NCBI RefSeq assembly: GCF_016862955.1
Contig: NZ_BONY01000057.1
Span: 1 to 58,208, forward strand
Source: Rhizocola hellebori
GTDB taxonomy: Bacteria > Actinomycetota > Actinomycetes > Mycobacteriales > Micromonosporaceae
Reading direction: 5' to 3'
DNA: 58,208 bases
Both the position numbers and the translations under genes were made by a program. The notes beneath the pieces are model-generated. The model saw only the letters and a list, made by a program, of their open reading frames with translations, had not been told where the DNA came from and ran no database searches. Shown piece after piece: positions 17,847-26,500 of the stretch. The first letter of the stretch is position 1. Each line of letters opens with the position of its first letter.

Positions 17847-20471
17847 ATGCGATCAGTTGCGAGCCTACGGCGTCGCATCTCACTGTTTGCCCTGGGTATT
17901 GTCGCTGTACCGCTTGTGGTTCTGCTGCGACCTGGCGCCGCCAATGCCACCTCCATTGGTGAACCATGTCCGTCGCCATTTACCGTCTACTCCTTGCCCA
18001 CAGCGGACAGCAATCCCTATGCCGTGACGACCGGCCCGGACGGGTCTGTCTGGTTCAGCGAGCTCACGGGCACGCACAGAATCGGCCGGATCACGCTTGC
18101 GGGCCAGATCACCGAGTACAACACCGAAGTAAACCAAATCGCGAGCTTGGTCGCCGGTCCAGACAGCGCTTTGTGGTATGTCACCAGTTCGGGCAACAGC
18201 GGTGTGGTCGGCCGCATGACGACCGACGGCGCATTTACCTCGTTCTCCCTCGGCTCGTCCACGGACGCCTACGGCCTGACCGCAGGACCCGACGGCGCAT
18301 TGTGGTTCGGCATGACAGTTCAAGGGCAGCCCAAGGTTGGGCGAATCACGACAGGCGGCGACGTTACCAGCTTCACCGTCCCAGTCAGCGCCTACGAGAT
18401 GACGGCCAACCCGCAGATCTCCGCCATAACAACTGGACCTGACGGCGCGCTTTGGTTTCTTTTCGAGGGTCGCGCCGAAGGCAACGACATTCCGGTCGTC
18501 GAAAAGATCGGCCGCGTGAGCCTGGACGGGCAGTTCACCCTCTACCCCTTGGGCAGTGAGCTTAAGGGATTGGTCAGCATCGTGGCCGGGTCTGACGGCG
18601 CGCTGTGGTTCACCGAATATCGGACCCACAAGATCGGGCGGATGACGACCGATGGTGAAGTAGCTGAATATGACGCCGGGCCGAATCCGTTCGCGATAAC
18701 CTCCGCACCTGACGGTACATTGTGGTACACCGGCGGCGACAATGCGGTAAATCGAATCACCCTCGCGCCGTTCGGCATCAGCGCGTTCTACTCGCCCAAC
18801 CTCGAGTCTGCCCTGCGCCAGATCACCGCTGGCCCAGGCAACTCTTTATGGTTTGCCGACCAGAGTTCGGCGGCCGGCGGAAACCACATCGGCCGGATAT
18901 CCTTGGACACCCCCGCCATGCCGATCCCGCAAGGATTGACAGCGCCGCAAGAGTGGGTCAGAGCTGCGAGCTTCAGCTGGCAGTCGTTGCCAGGGACGAA
19001 CCACTACAACGTATGCCGCGACGGGATCATGATTGACTCCACGTCTCAGCCCAGTTATACCGACACCCAAGCAGTTGTTGAAGGCCCACACACCTACACC
19101 GTCACGGCCGTGGACCAGTTTGGCCAGGAAAGCTGGCATGCGAGGCAAATCCAAATCGGTGTCGACAACACTGCGCCCTCGATATCGAATGTTGCCTGGA
19201 CCCTCAACCCCATCGTGGCGGGAGACAACACCACCCTCACCGCCGACGTGGCAGATCACGGCTTAGGTGTGGTCAGGCCGGTCCAGTATCGAGTCGATGG
19301 CGGTCCGGCCAAACCGATGACGCTTAGCAGAGGAAAATGGCGGGCAGTTTTCAGCTCCGGCTTGGGCTCGCAAACCGACCTGCCCAACGGCAACCACGCC
19401 ATCGAAATCGTGGCCGGCGACTCCATCGGCAACGTCAGTGTGTTCACCACTCAGCTCGTTGTCGGGCTGCCCTCACCCACCAACCTGGCCGCCACCAGCC
19501 CCACGGGGCTTCCGGTGTTGACATGGCAGGGGGTCACCAACGCTGACCACTATGACGTCTATCGCGACTCGATTCTGCTCGGCTCCACCACCAGTCTGGT
19601 GTACAGCGACAACACGGCCAACGACGGCAGCCACAGCTACCACGTTGTTGCCGTCGACGCGTTCGGCTCGACCGGCGCTGCCTCGAACACGATAACGGTC
19701 GTGGTCGACAAGACCGGTCCCGCCATTTCAGCGCTGACTTGGACATCCAATCCGCTGTCACAGGGCCAGCCCACACAGCTGAGTGTCGCGGCGAACGACA
19801 ATCTGACGAACGTAGCGTCCGTCGAATACACAGTCGATGGCAACGCCAGGCAGCCGCTAGGGTACGACGCGGCCACCAACACGTGGAAAGCCGTTCTGGG
19901 GGCGAACCTGGCCGTCAACACCTACAACATCGAGGTCTTCGTCACCGACGGCGTCGGAAACGAGAGTGTGGGCGTCGACGTCCTGGCGGTGTACAACGCC
20001 ACCAACGGCTATGTCACGGGACACGCTAAAGTCCTCCCCAACGCCACAGACACCTTGCCCATCGCCCGCGACGCCTCCAACAACCCAGCCAAAGTGATTG
20101 TCGGCTTCACCAATGTCAAGGCTGCTACCTCCACCACGCCAACCTCCGGCAGCTTCGACCTCAGCTATGTGGTGAAGAACAACAAGGATGAGTTCAGCAT
20201 CTCCAGCACGTCCGTCGACTGGCTTGTGGTGCCCGATAGCCTCCACGCCAGCATCCTCGGCCATGCCACCCTGACGGTCTACAACGGCGGCGTGCAGACC
20301 ACCACGGCCAACGTGTCAGTGCGCTTCGACCTCACCCTTGGCTCGGCCGGCTCCCCGGATCACCTCAAGATTCGCATCTACGATCCTGGCATCGATCCGT
20401 CCGCTGCCCCGCACTGGGTCATCGACGACGATGTACTCGCGAACGGTTCTCACCTGATGATCAGGCAGTAG
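17847..20471 (+). CDS. Secreted Vgb-like beta-propeller protein with FN3/Ig-like domains
   Basis: 874 residues from ATG 17847 (GAAGGGTGGA upstream). A signal peptide ends near residue 35 (RPGAANA). Residues about 45-370 are repeats such as ITTGPDGALWF, GRMTTDGEVAEYDAGP and GRITLAGQITEYN, the virginiamycin B lyase (Vgb) seven-bladed propeller repeat. The downstream half has three fibronectin/Ig-like segments with DGIMIDSTSQPSYTD, HTYTVTAVDQFGQES and DNTAPSISNVAW, and a final beta-rich domain (residues about 740-874). True Vgb enzymes are single-domain; the long extension and signal peptide make a surface-binding or scaffold role more likely than antibiotic cleavage. Confidence 0.85.
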   Translation: MRSVASLRRRISLFALGIVAVPLVVLLRPGAANATSIGEPCPSPFTVYSLPTADSNPYAVTTGPDGSVWFSELTGTHRIGRITLAGQITEYNTEVNQIASLVAGPDSALWYVTSSGNSGVVGRMTTDGAFTSFSLGSSTDAYGLTAGPDGALWFGMTVQGQPKVGRITTGGDVTSFTVPVSAYEMTANPQISAITTGPDGALWFLFEGRAEGNDIPVVEKIGRVSLDGQFTLYPLGSELKGLVSIVAGSDGALWFTEYRTHKIGRMTTDGEVAEYDAGPNPFAITSAPDGTLWYTGGDNAVNRITLAPFGISAFYSPNLESALRQITAGPGNSLWFADQSSAAGGNHIGRISLDTPAMPIPQGLTAPQEWVRAASFSWQSLPGTNHYNVCRDGIMIDSTSQPSYTDTQAVVEGPHTYTVTAVDQFGQESWHARQIQIGVDNTAPSISNVAWTLNPIVAGDNTTLTADVADHGLGVVRPVQYRVDGGPAKPMTLSRGKWRAVFSSGLGSQTDLPNGNHAIEIVAGDSIGNVSVFTTQLVVGLPSPTNLAATSPTGLPVLTWQGVTNADHYDVYRDSILLGSTTSLVYSDNTANDGSHSYHVVAVDAFGSTGAASNTITVVVDKTGPAISALTWTSNPLSQGQPTQLSVAANDNLTNVASVEYTVDGNARQPLGYDAATNTWKAVLGANLAVNTYNIEVFVTDGVGNESVGVDVLAVYNATNGYVTGHAKVLPNATDTLPIARDASNNPAKVIVGFTNVKAATSTTPTSGSFDLSYVVKNNKDEFSISSTSVDWLVVPDSLHASILGHATLTVYNGGVQTTTANVSVRFDLTLGSAGSPDHLKIRIYDPGIDPSAAPHWVIDDDVLANGSHLMIRQ

Positions 20472-20872
20472 CCACGATCTGCGCTCAGCACGGGACACGC
20501 GAACAGTCGGCTGCACCACGGCGGCACGATAAGCTTCAAACCGGTTATGAGTCGATTGGCTTTGCCGCGTTCGCCCCACAAGCGCGGTGCCGAACGATCG
20601 CTGCGCCGCCAAACGGGCTGTCCACCGGCTTCGATGCCGCGCCGGCCGTCCCCAGCCGTCAGCGTTTCCATGTCCTCACGGAAGCGCTCCAGAGCGACAG
20701 CTTTTCAGTGCTGTTCGTGGGTGAAATCTAAGCGGGACAGGGTGTCAGCTGAGAACGACGTCCCGAGCGACGCACTGGCCGTCCAGTGAGATTTCAATCG
20801 TTGTCCAATCGCGTCTATGAAGCTTCATGCCAACTCGTTGACCATGGCACCTGTTAACGGAAAGGCGAACAC
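20472..20872. other. Intergenic stretch without a supportable gene
   Basis: A 401-base gap. One minus-strand frame of 73 codons is open but gives no recognised domain. The plus strand just before 20873 carries the ribosome site of the next gene (GGAAAGGCGA). It may be decayed coding sequence. Confidence 0.4.
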
Positions 20873-21121
20873 ATGAAATCCTCGATACGGCGCATATGCA
20901 CCCGACTCGGTGCGGTCGCCATCGCGACGGCCTTCGCCGTCGGCATCGCCCAGCCAGCCTCTGCAGGCTGGGTCCCCTATGGCTTCTACGACTACTACAC
21001 AGAGTGCGAAGCCATCGGCAATGGGCGCGAGGGCACCGAGTGGGTCTTCTGGTATTGCGTGATGCTGTCAGGCGGCAACGGGTATGCCCAGCTCATGGTG
21101 TTCATGCCCGACGATGTCTGA
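20873..21121 (+). CDS. Small secreted protein
   Basis: 82 residues with GGAAAGG upstream of ATG 20873. A textbook signal peptide (RRICTRLGAVAIATAFAVGI then AQPASAG) leaves a mature protein of about 50 residues rich in Tyr, Trp and Phe (GFYDYYTECEAIG, WVFWYCVMLSG) with two cysteines likely to form a disulfide. Family not recognised; similar small aromatic-rich exoproteins are common in actinomycetes. Confidence 0.65.
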   Translation: MKSSIRRICTRLGAVAIATAFAVGIAQPASAGWVPYGFYDYYTECEAIGNGREGTEWVFWYCVMLSGGNGYAQLMVFMPDDV

Positions 21122-21339
21122 CCGTCTGGGGGGTCGATGTCGTCCTGGGCGTCGATAACGTCGAGACTTTCGCCATCGACCTCTACTCATGTGCCCCACG
21201 CGACACTCATTGGTGAAACGGCGTTTGACGCTCGGGCCGAGGCTGAGGGTCCGGCGGGCTGCGCGGCCGATGGATTCCCGGCGGGCGTTGGACCGCAAGG
21301 CCGGCAGCTTAGGACTTGCCTCGAACCGCGAGGGGCGGC

Positions 21340-21873
21340 TCAGGCCGGGTCGGCGCCGGGGATCTCGAGGTTGGAGTAGTAAGGGTTGGTGAAGGGGAAG
21401 CAGTCGCGCAGCCAGTGCCGTAGGGCCAAGTACACCTTGGTGTAGTAGCCGCGCTCGTATGCCTGCGGCGTGACCCACCAGCTCGCATCCACATCGTGCT
21501 CGATCAGCTGCTCGGTCAGCGGTGTCCGTCTTCCCATCGGATACAGGTAACAGCAGCCGAGGTAGCCGCCTTCCGAGTCGTACAAGGCGTAGGAGAACGA
21601 GTAACCCTCACGAAACTCGCACTCGTGCCAGACAAGGTCGACGTAATTGAACTCCTCCGTGACCGGCTCCACGGGCCAGCCGCCGCCCCTGGTCCGTTGA
21701 ATGAGCTCGATGCTGGCATTGACGCCCCGTACGTCATCGTGCAGGTCCATGCGGCCGAGCACTCGGGCGTGGATGTCGTCGTAGGCCAGCTGTGTGGGCG
21801 CCGGGTGGCCCGGCGGAAGCTGCAGGCTCTTGACCAAACCGCTGTAGTCCACAGTTCCCCCATTCGCGCGCAA
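21340..21873 (-). CDS. GNAT-like hypothetical protein
   Basis: 177 residues. The order YDSEGGYLGCCYLYPMGRRT, then DVDASWWVTPQAYERGYYTK and ALRHWLRDCFPFTN, resembles the central strand and acetyl-CoA region of small GNAT-like proteins (W-V-T-P near a strand-helix junction). The canonical R-x-x-G-x-G is not obvious, so the assignment is a guess at fold level. The ATG at 21873 has only a weak ribosome site nearby. It is divergent from the following small membrane protein gene. Confidence 0.55.
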   Translation of the reverse strand: MRANGGTVDYSGLVKSLQLPPGHPAPTQLAYDDIHARVLGRMDLHDDVRGVNASIELIQRTRGGGWPVEPVTEEFNYVDLVWHECEFREGYSFSYALYDSEGGYLGCCYLYPMGRRTPLTEQLIEHDVDASWWVTPQAYERGYYTKVYLALRHWLRDCFPFTNPYYSNLEIPGADPA

Positions 21874-21897
21874 AGCCCTGCCTGGTCACCTTACTCG

Positions 21898-22113
21898 GTG
21901 CCGGTCAGCCCGACCCGCGAGCGCGGAGCGGCCGGTGAGAATGAAGCGAACATCGAACTCGACCGCCGCCAGCTGACCGAATTGGAGGGAGGGCTGAGGC
22001 TGGCCATGCTTTTCGTTCTGCTCGTCGCCGCCGCCGTCACCATCACCGTCGCGGCGGCCGCGCTGCCTCTGGTCAAGACCACCACCGAGCACGACGCGAT
22101 CCGGTTCGAATGA
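21898..22113 (+). CDS. Small single-span membrane protein
   Basis: 71 residues from GTG 21898. A charged N-terminal half (RERGAAGENEANIELDRRQL) is followed by one strong transmembrane helix (AMLFVLLVAAAVTITVAAAA) and a short polar tail. It precedes the FetB-like permease by about 105 bases on the same strand and may be co-transcribed. Function unknown. The frame is clear, but with such a short gene the call stays tentative. Confidence 0.45.
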   Translation: MPVSPTRERGAAGENEANIELDRRQLTELEGGLRLAMLFVLLVAAAVTITVAAAALPLVKTTTEHDAIRFE

Positions 22114-22218
22114 GCCCGCACTCGCTATGGTGAGCTTCAAACGCTCACCACCGCACGACCAATCCCCGCGCTGAAGGGCAACTCCTGCATGACGTCTCCC
22201 ACCCACTAGCGGCCCGCG

Positions 22219-22980
22219 ATGGGAACCGGATCCATCGTCGTGGGCCCCGCCTTCTGGATCGTGCTGGCAGTGCTCTGTGCCGCAGCAACGATCGCCTCCG
22301 CCGCGGGCAGGTTACGGGTGTGGCGGGCGATGCTCACCGCGTCGGCGCGGGCAACCGTGCAACTGGCGGCCGTATCGCTGGTGATCACCGCGGTGCTCAC
22401 CGCGTGGAGCCTGACAGCGGCATTCGTCACCGTCATGGTTCTCGTCGCCGCCGCCACCAGCGCCCGGCGCATCACGCGGCACCGCACCGGGCTGTGGGCG
22501 GCCGCGGCCATCATCGCCGGTGTCCTGCCCGTGCTGTCACTGGTCGTCGCCGCCGGCACGGTGCCGTTGGCGACCGTCGCGATCGTCCCCGTGGCAGGCA
22601 TCCTCATCGGCGGCGCCATGACCGCTACCTCGCTGGCCGGGCGGCGGGTGATGGACGACCTGACCCACCGGCGCGGCGAATACGAGGCGCTGCTGGCCCT
22701 CGGCTTCACCGACCCGGACGCCGTCCGCGAGCTGTGCCGGCCGTCGCTACGCCACGCGTTGATCCCCGCGCTGGATCAGACCCGCACCGTCGGCCTGGTG
22801 AGCCTGCCCGGCGCCTTCGTCGGCGTCCTGCTCGGCGGAGGCGGCCCGGTCCAGGCCGGCGCCACCCAGCTGCTTGTCCTCATTGGACTTCTCGCCACCG
22901 AAACCGTGGCGGTCATCGTGATCACCGAACTGATCGCCCGCAACATCATCCAGCACTCCGGTGGGCGCATCAAGAATTGA
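22219..22980 (+). CDS. UPF0014/FetB-family ABC transporter permease
   Basis: 253 residues with six or seven hydrophobic segments. The signature segment MTATSLAGRRVMDDLTHRRG, then EYEALLALGFTDPDAVRELC, and LIPALDQTRTVGLVSLPGAF are diagnostic of the UPF0014 family, whose E. coli member FetB pairs with the ATPase FetA in iron export under oxidative stress. Here no FetA-like ATPase is adjacent, so the partner must lie elsewhere or the protein acts with another subunit. Metal or metabolite export across the cytoplasmic membrane is inferred from the family only. Confidence 0.85.
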   Translation: MGTGSIVVGPAFWIVLAVLCAAATIASAAGRLRVWRAMLTASARATVQLAAVSLVITAVLTAWSLTAAFVTVMVLVAAATSARRITRHRTGLWAAAAIIAGVLPVLSLVVAAGTVPLATVAIVPVAGILIGGAMTATSLAGRRVMDDLTHRRGEYEALLALGFTDPDAVRELCRPSLRHALIPALDQTRTVGLVSLPGAFVGVLLGGGGPVQAGATQLLVLIGLLATETVAVIVITELIARNIIQHSGGRIKN

Positions 22981-23094
22981 TTCCGATGGCGTTTGTTGCG
23001 CGCCGACAATGCCTTTCGCTGCTGTTCGTGGGGGAAGCGCCTGCGGACGCGGCGATCCGGTGACGGCGCACAACGTCCGCTACCCCAGCTCAGC

Positions 23095-23595
23095 TCAGGG
23101 GGCTAACATGACCCCGCTATCGCCGTAGGTGATGACAATTGACCATACGTCGTCGCTGTCGTCTGGGCAGTCCTCGGGTACCTCTACAAAGACCTCAACG
23201 CCAGCCTGGGGGAAATGGTATCGCAGATAGCCTTGCACGCTGTCAGCCGTAGGTATCGAGCCGTTGGCGGCTTGGATGGCCCTTGCGAGGTCAGCCCAGA
23301 CGACTCGGCCCGTACCTTCACCTAATAGCGGTAACTCGGGGCCTGATGGCGGATGGGGACTGTTCTGAACACGGTGCAATTGGATCCCGACAGTGCGGCA
23401 TCTCCATGCGTCATCGCGGAAGAAATGGAACTCCACAATTCCGTAGTCGCGCCGCAGGAAACGACGCTTCTTGTCCCAGACATCCAGGTATTCGTTACCC
23501 ATGGCACGCTCTACATCGTCAGGCGTTGGCCGTGCTGCGAAACCACGTAGGCGGCCCGTGAGGCAGATGCTTGCAAGTTCGTCGATTCGGCTCAT
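23095..23595 (-). CDS. Putative immunity protein for the RHS toxin
   Basis: 166 residues. The start overlaps the stop of the giant RHS gene (ATGA), so the two are translationally coupled; a small, acidic gene directly after a polymorphic toxin is the standard place for the cognate immunity protein. The sequence has strongly acidic stretches (EVFVEVPEDCPDDSDDVWSI) and an N-terminal helix pair with no recognised enzyme motif. It is likely cytoplasmic and should bind and neutralise the C-terminal toxin domain. Assignment rests on position and charge, not on homology. Confidence 0.7.
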   Translation of the reverse strand: MSRIDELASICLTGRLRGFAARPTPDDVERAMGNEYLDVWDKKRRFLRRDYGIVEFHFFRDDAWRCRTVGIQLHRVQNSPHPPSGPELPLLGEGTGRVVWADLARAIQAANGSIPTADSVQGYLRYHFPQAGVEVFVEVPEDCPDDSDDVWSIVITYGDSGVMLAP

Positions 23596-26500
23596 TTTAT
23601 CTTGGCCAATGCTTTTATGAGGAAGTTCATCTCACTGGCTCGATTCAACGAGTTTCCCCAGTTGTGACTGTTCATCTCGACCATAGCTGCACCGGCTTTC
23701 GCCGTGATGTCCTCGCGAAGAGCGGCACACGACGCGACACAGTCGAGCACATGTTGCACCTGAGTCTCCGTCGCCGATCCCGTTCTCAAACGAACTGGTT
23801 CCGCGCCGACCCCACCCGCACCTGTGGGGAACACTCTAACCTCGTTTGCGCCCACGTGGACATGTGCGCCCTTGGTTGCCCAGTCCGATGCCATCGGCGA
23901 AACACGTATGTCATTGCAGTTGTGGACGAGGACCGGCGCATCGCCGCCTACCACATAATAGGTATGGAGGTCTTCGACTGTGAGGTTGTTGGCCCGCACC
24001 GTGGCGGAACGCTTGCCGACCTCCTGGACGACGACCTGCTCGCCGCTCACGGTGCGCAGGAGGTCGCCCGCTTCGAGGTCTTCGGCGTTGACCCAGGTTC
24101 CTTTGCCGGCATCCCAGAAGGGGTGCTCGGTAGTCGCGGTGATGGTGTCGCCCTGGATCTGGATGTCGACGAGTTTCTTTTCCCCTTTGCCTTCGATCAA
24201 TGCGGTGACGGGCCGGGCACCGCTCTCACCGGTCTGGGGGTCGGTGGCGAGCACCTCCTCGCCCTGTTCGATGTCCGCGATCGGTTTGGTGGTGCCGTCG
24301 GCCATCAGCACAGGCGTGTCGGGGGTGAAGCTGTTGCAGGGACGGGGGATCCTGGCGATGTCGTCGAGGAGCGCAAGCTCCGCGCCCATTCCGGCGGTGA
24401 TCACGTTGAGCGCGCCGCCTATGAAGGCGTCAAAACCTACCTGGCTCCAGTCGACTTTGCGGCCGGACAGGCGCTGCATGCCAAAGCTCATCCCCCCGCC
24501 GATCAGAGCGCCGGAGATGAAGGTGGCGGCGATCGGCACAAGTGCCGCCAGGAACGCGAACGTGCCGTTCGGGTCGACAAGGTTGGTGGGGTTGTTGTCG
24601 GCGTAGGCGTATAGGTTCGAGCCGCCGGCGTAGCCGATGGGGTCCTGGCTGATGAACCGTTGCAGACCTGGGTGGTAGTAGCGGGCCCGGTGATAGGACA
24701 GGCCGGTGCCGTCGTTTTCCCTTCCTGTGTACTGGAACGTGTTGTCGTCGGCGGCACCGCTGGTCTCGGCCGCGCCGAAAGGCTCGTAGGTGTACTCGGT
24801 CGCGGGCGGGCCTGCTTGCCCAGCAAGGCCTACGGTGCTGCCGAGCGCGTCGGTGAGGTAGCTGGTGGTGGTGCCGGCGTCGTCGGTGCGGGCGTAGAAG
24901 GCGTCGGTGCCTCCGGTCAACAGGTTGGCGGTTGGGGTGGTGCCGTTGAGCTCCTGAACCGGGGTGTCGCCGTCGTGTAGATAGCCGACGGTGGTTGCGT
25001 TGACAGTCTTGGCGATGCGCCGTCCCACAGCGTCGTAGCCGAACGCGGCGGAGGTACCGGGCCTGGTGAGGCCGGTGAGCTGGCCACGCGCGTTCCAGGT
25101 GTAGGTGGTGCTGCCATCGCTGGTCAGATTGCCGTCCGCGTCGTAGGTGTAACTGACCGCGCCGAGGTTGGTGAGCTGGTCGGCGGCGTTGTAGACCGAT
25201 CCGGTGAACGCGTTGGGGATAGCTGTGCGCGCGTAGCTGCCGCCCGCAGTCGTGCGCCGGCCGAGGCGGTCGTAGCCGTAGGTGATTTCGCCCAGCGTGC
25301 TGGAGCCGCGCTTGTAGGTGATGCTCGTGAGCTGGCCGGCGTCGTCGTAGCCATACGTCTGGCTGACGCCGGTAGGCAGGCTGAGGGTGGAAGGCCGCCC
25401 GGCAGCGTCATAGGCGTAGCCGACCGTCTGACCACCTTTGGTGATCGAGATGGGCTGGTCGGCGTTGTTGTAGCCGTAGGTGACCGCAGGCTGCCCGGCG
25501 ATCTGCATCGACGTGCGGCGCCCGGCGTCGTCGAAGCCGTACGTGATGGTGCCTTGCGCGGTGGTCTCCTGGATGACACGGTCACGGTCGTCGGGGGTCA
25601 GCACGATGGCACCGGCCTGGGAGTCGACGATCCCGGTCAGACGGTTACCCGGGTCGTAGCTGTTGGTCACCGAGCTTTCACTTCCGGCCCCGACTACGCC
25701 GTACCTGGTGGTGGTGATCCGGTCCAGCTCGTCGTAGTCGAAGGTGGTGACTTTGCCGCTGCGAGCGGTAAGGGTCGTGAGCCTGCCCGCCGCGTCATAG
25801 CCGTAGCGCGCGATGCGGCCCAACGGGTCGGTGGAGGTCTGCATCTGGTCGTTGTGGTCGTATGTCCAGGTCGCTGTGTGTCCGTTGGCGGTCCGGCTCA
25901 GCATGTTGCCGTTTTCGTCATAGGTAAAAGTGGTGGTGAGCCCGAGCGGGTCGGTCACAGTGGTGGGCTGGTTGCGCTGGTCGTAGGTGAGCCGGGACAC
26001 CCCGCCGATGGGATTCCTGCTTTCCAGCACCCGTCCGGCGGCGTCGGTGAACATGTGCGTGGTGCGGCCGAGTGGGTCGGTCGTGGCGACCAGGTCGCCG
26101 AGCTGGTAGTGGAAGGTGGTGGTTTTGCCGAGCTGGTCCGTGGTCGTGGCGACCTCGCCGGTCGGCGTGTGGGTGAACGTCACCGTCCGGCCTTCCGGGT
26201 CGGTGAGGGTGGCGAGGTTGCCTTCGGTGTCGTACGTGTAGCGAGTGGTGTGGCTCAGCGGATCAGTGGTCTCGGTGATCTGGTTGAACGGCCCGCCATA
26301 CACGGTGGTGGTGGTCGCCGGGTGAGCGGTGCCGTCGAAGGCGGTGACGGAGGTGGTATTGCCGAATCCGTCATGGGCGTAGGCGGTTTCGCGGCCGAGC
26401 GAGTCGATGCTGCGTGTGACAAGGTTGGTGCCGGGCTGGCGGACCAGCGTCTTGGTCTGTTCCTTGTCCGTGTCGACGGCGTAGGTGTCGTTGGTGGCGA

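Noticed and set aside
17847-20471. Calling the Vgb-like protein a true virginiamycin B lyase
   Set aside because: It is about three times as long as Vgb, exported, and carries Ig/FN3 domains; only the propeller repeats are shared.
20450-20671. 73-codon minus-strand frame after the Vgb-like gene
   Set aside because: Overlaps the end of a confident gene on the other strand and has no recognisable homology.
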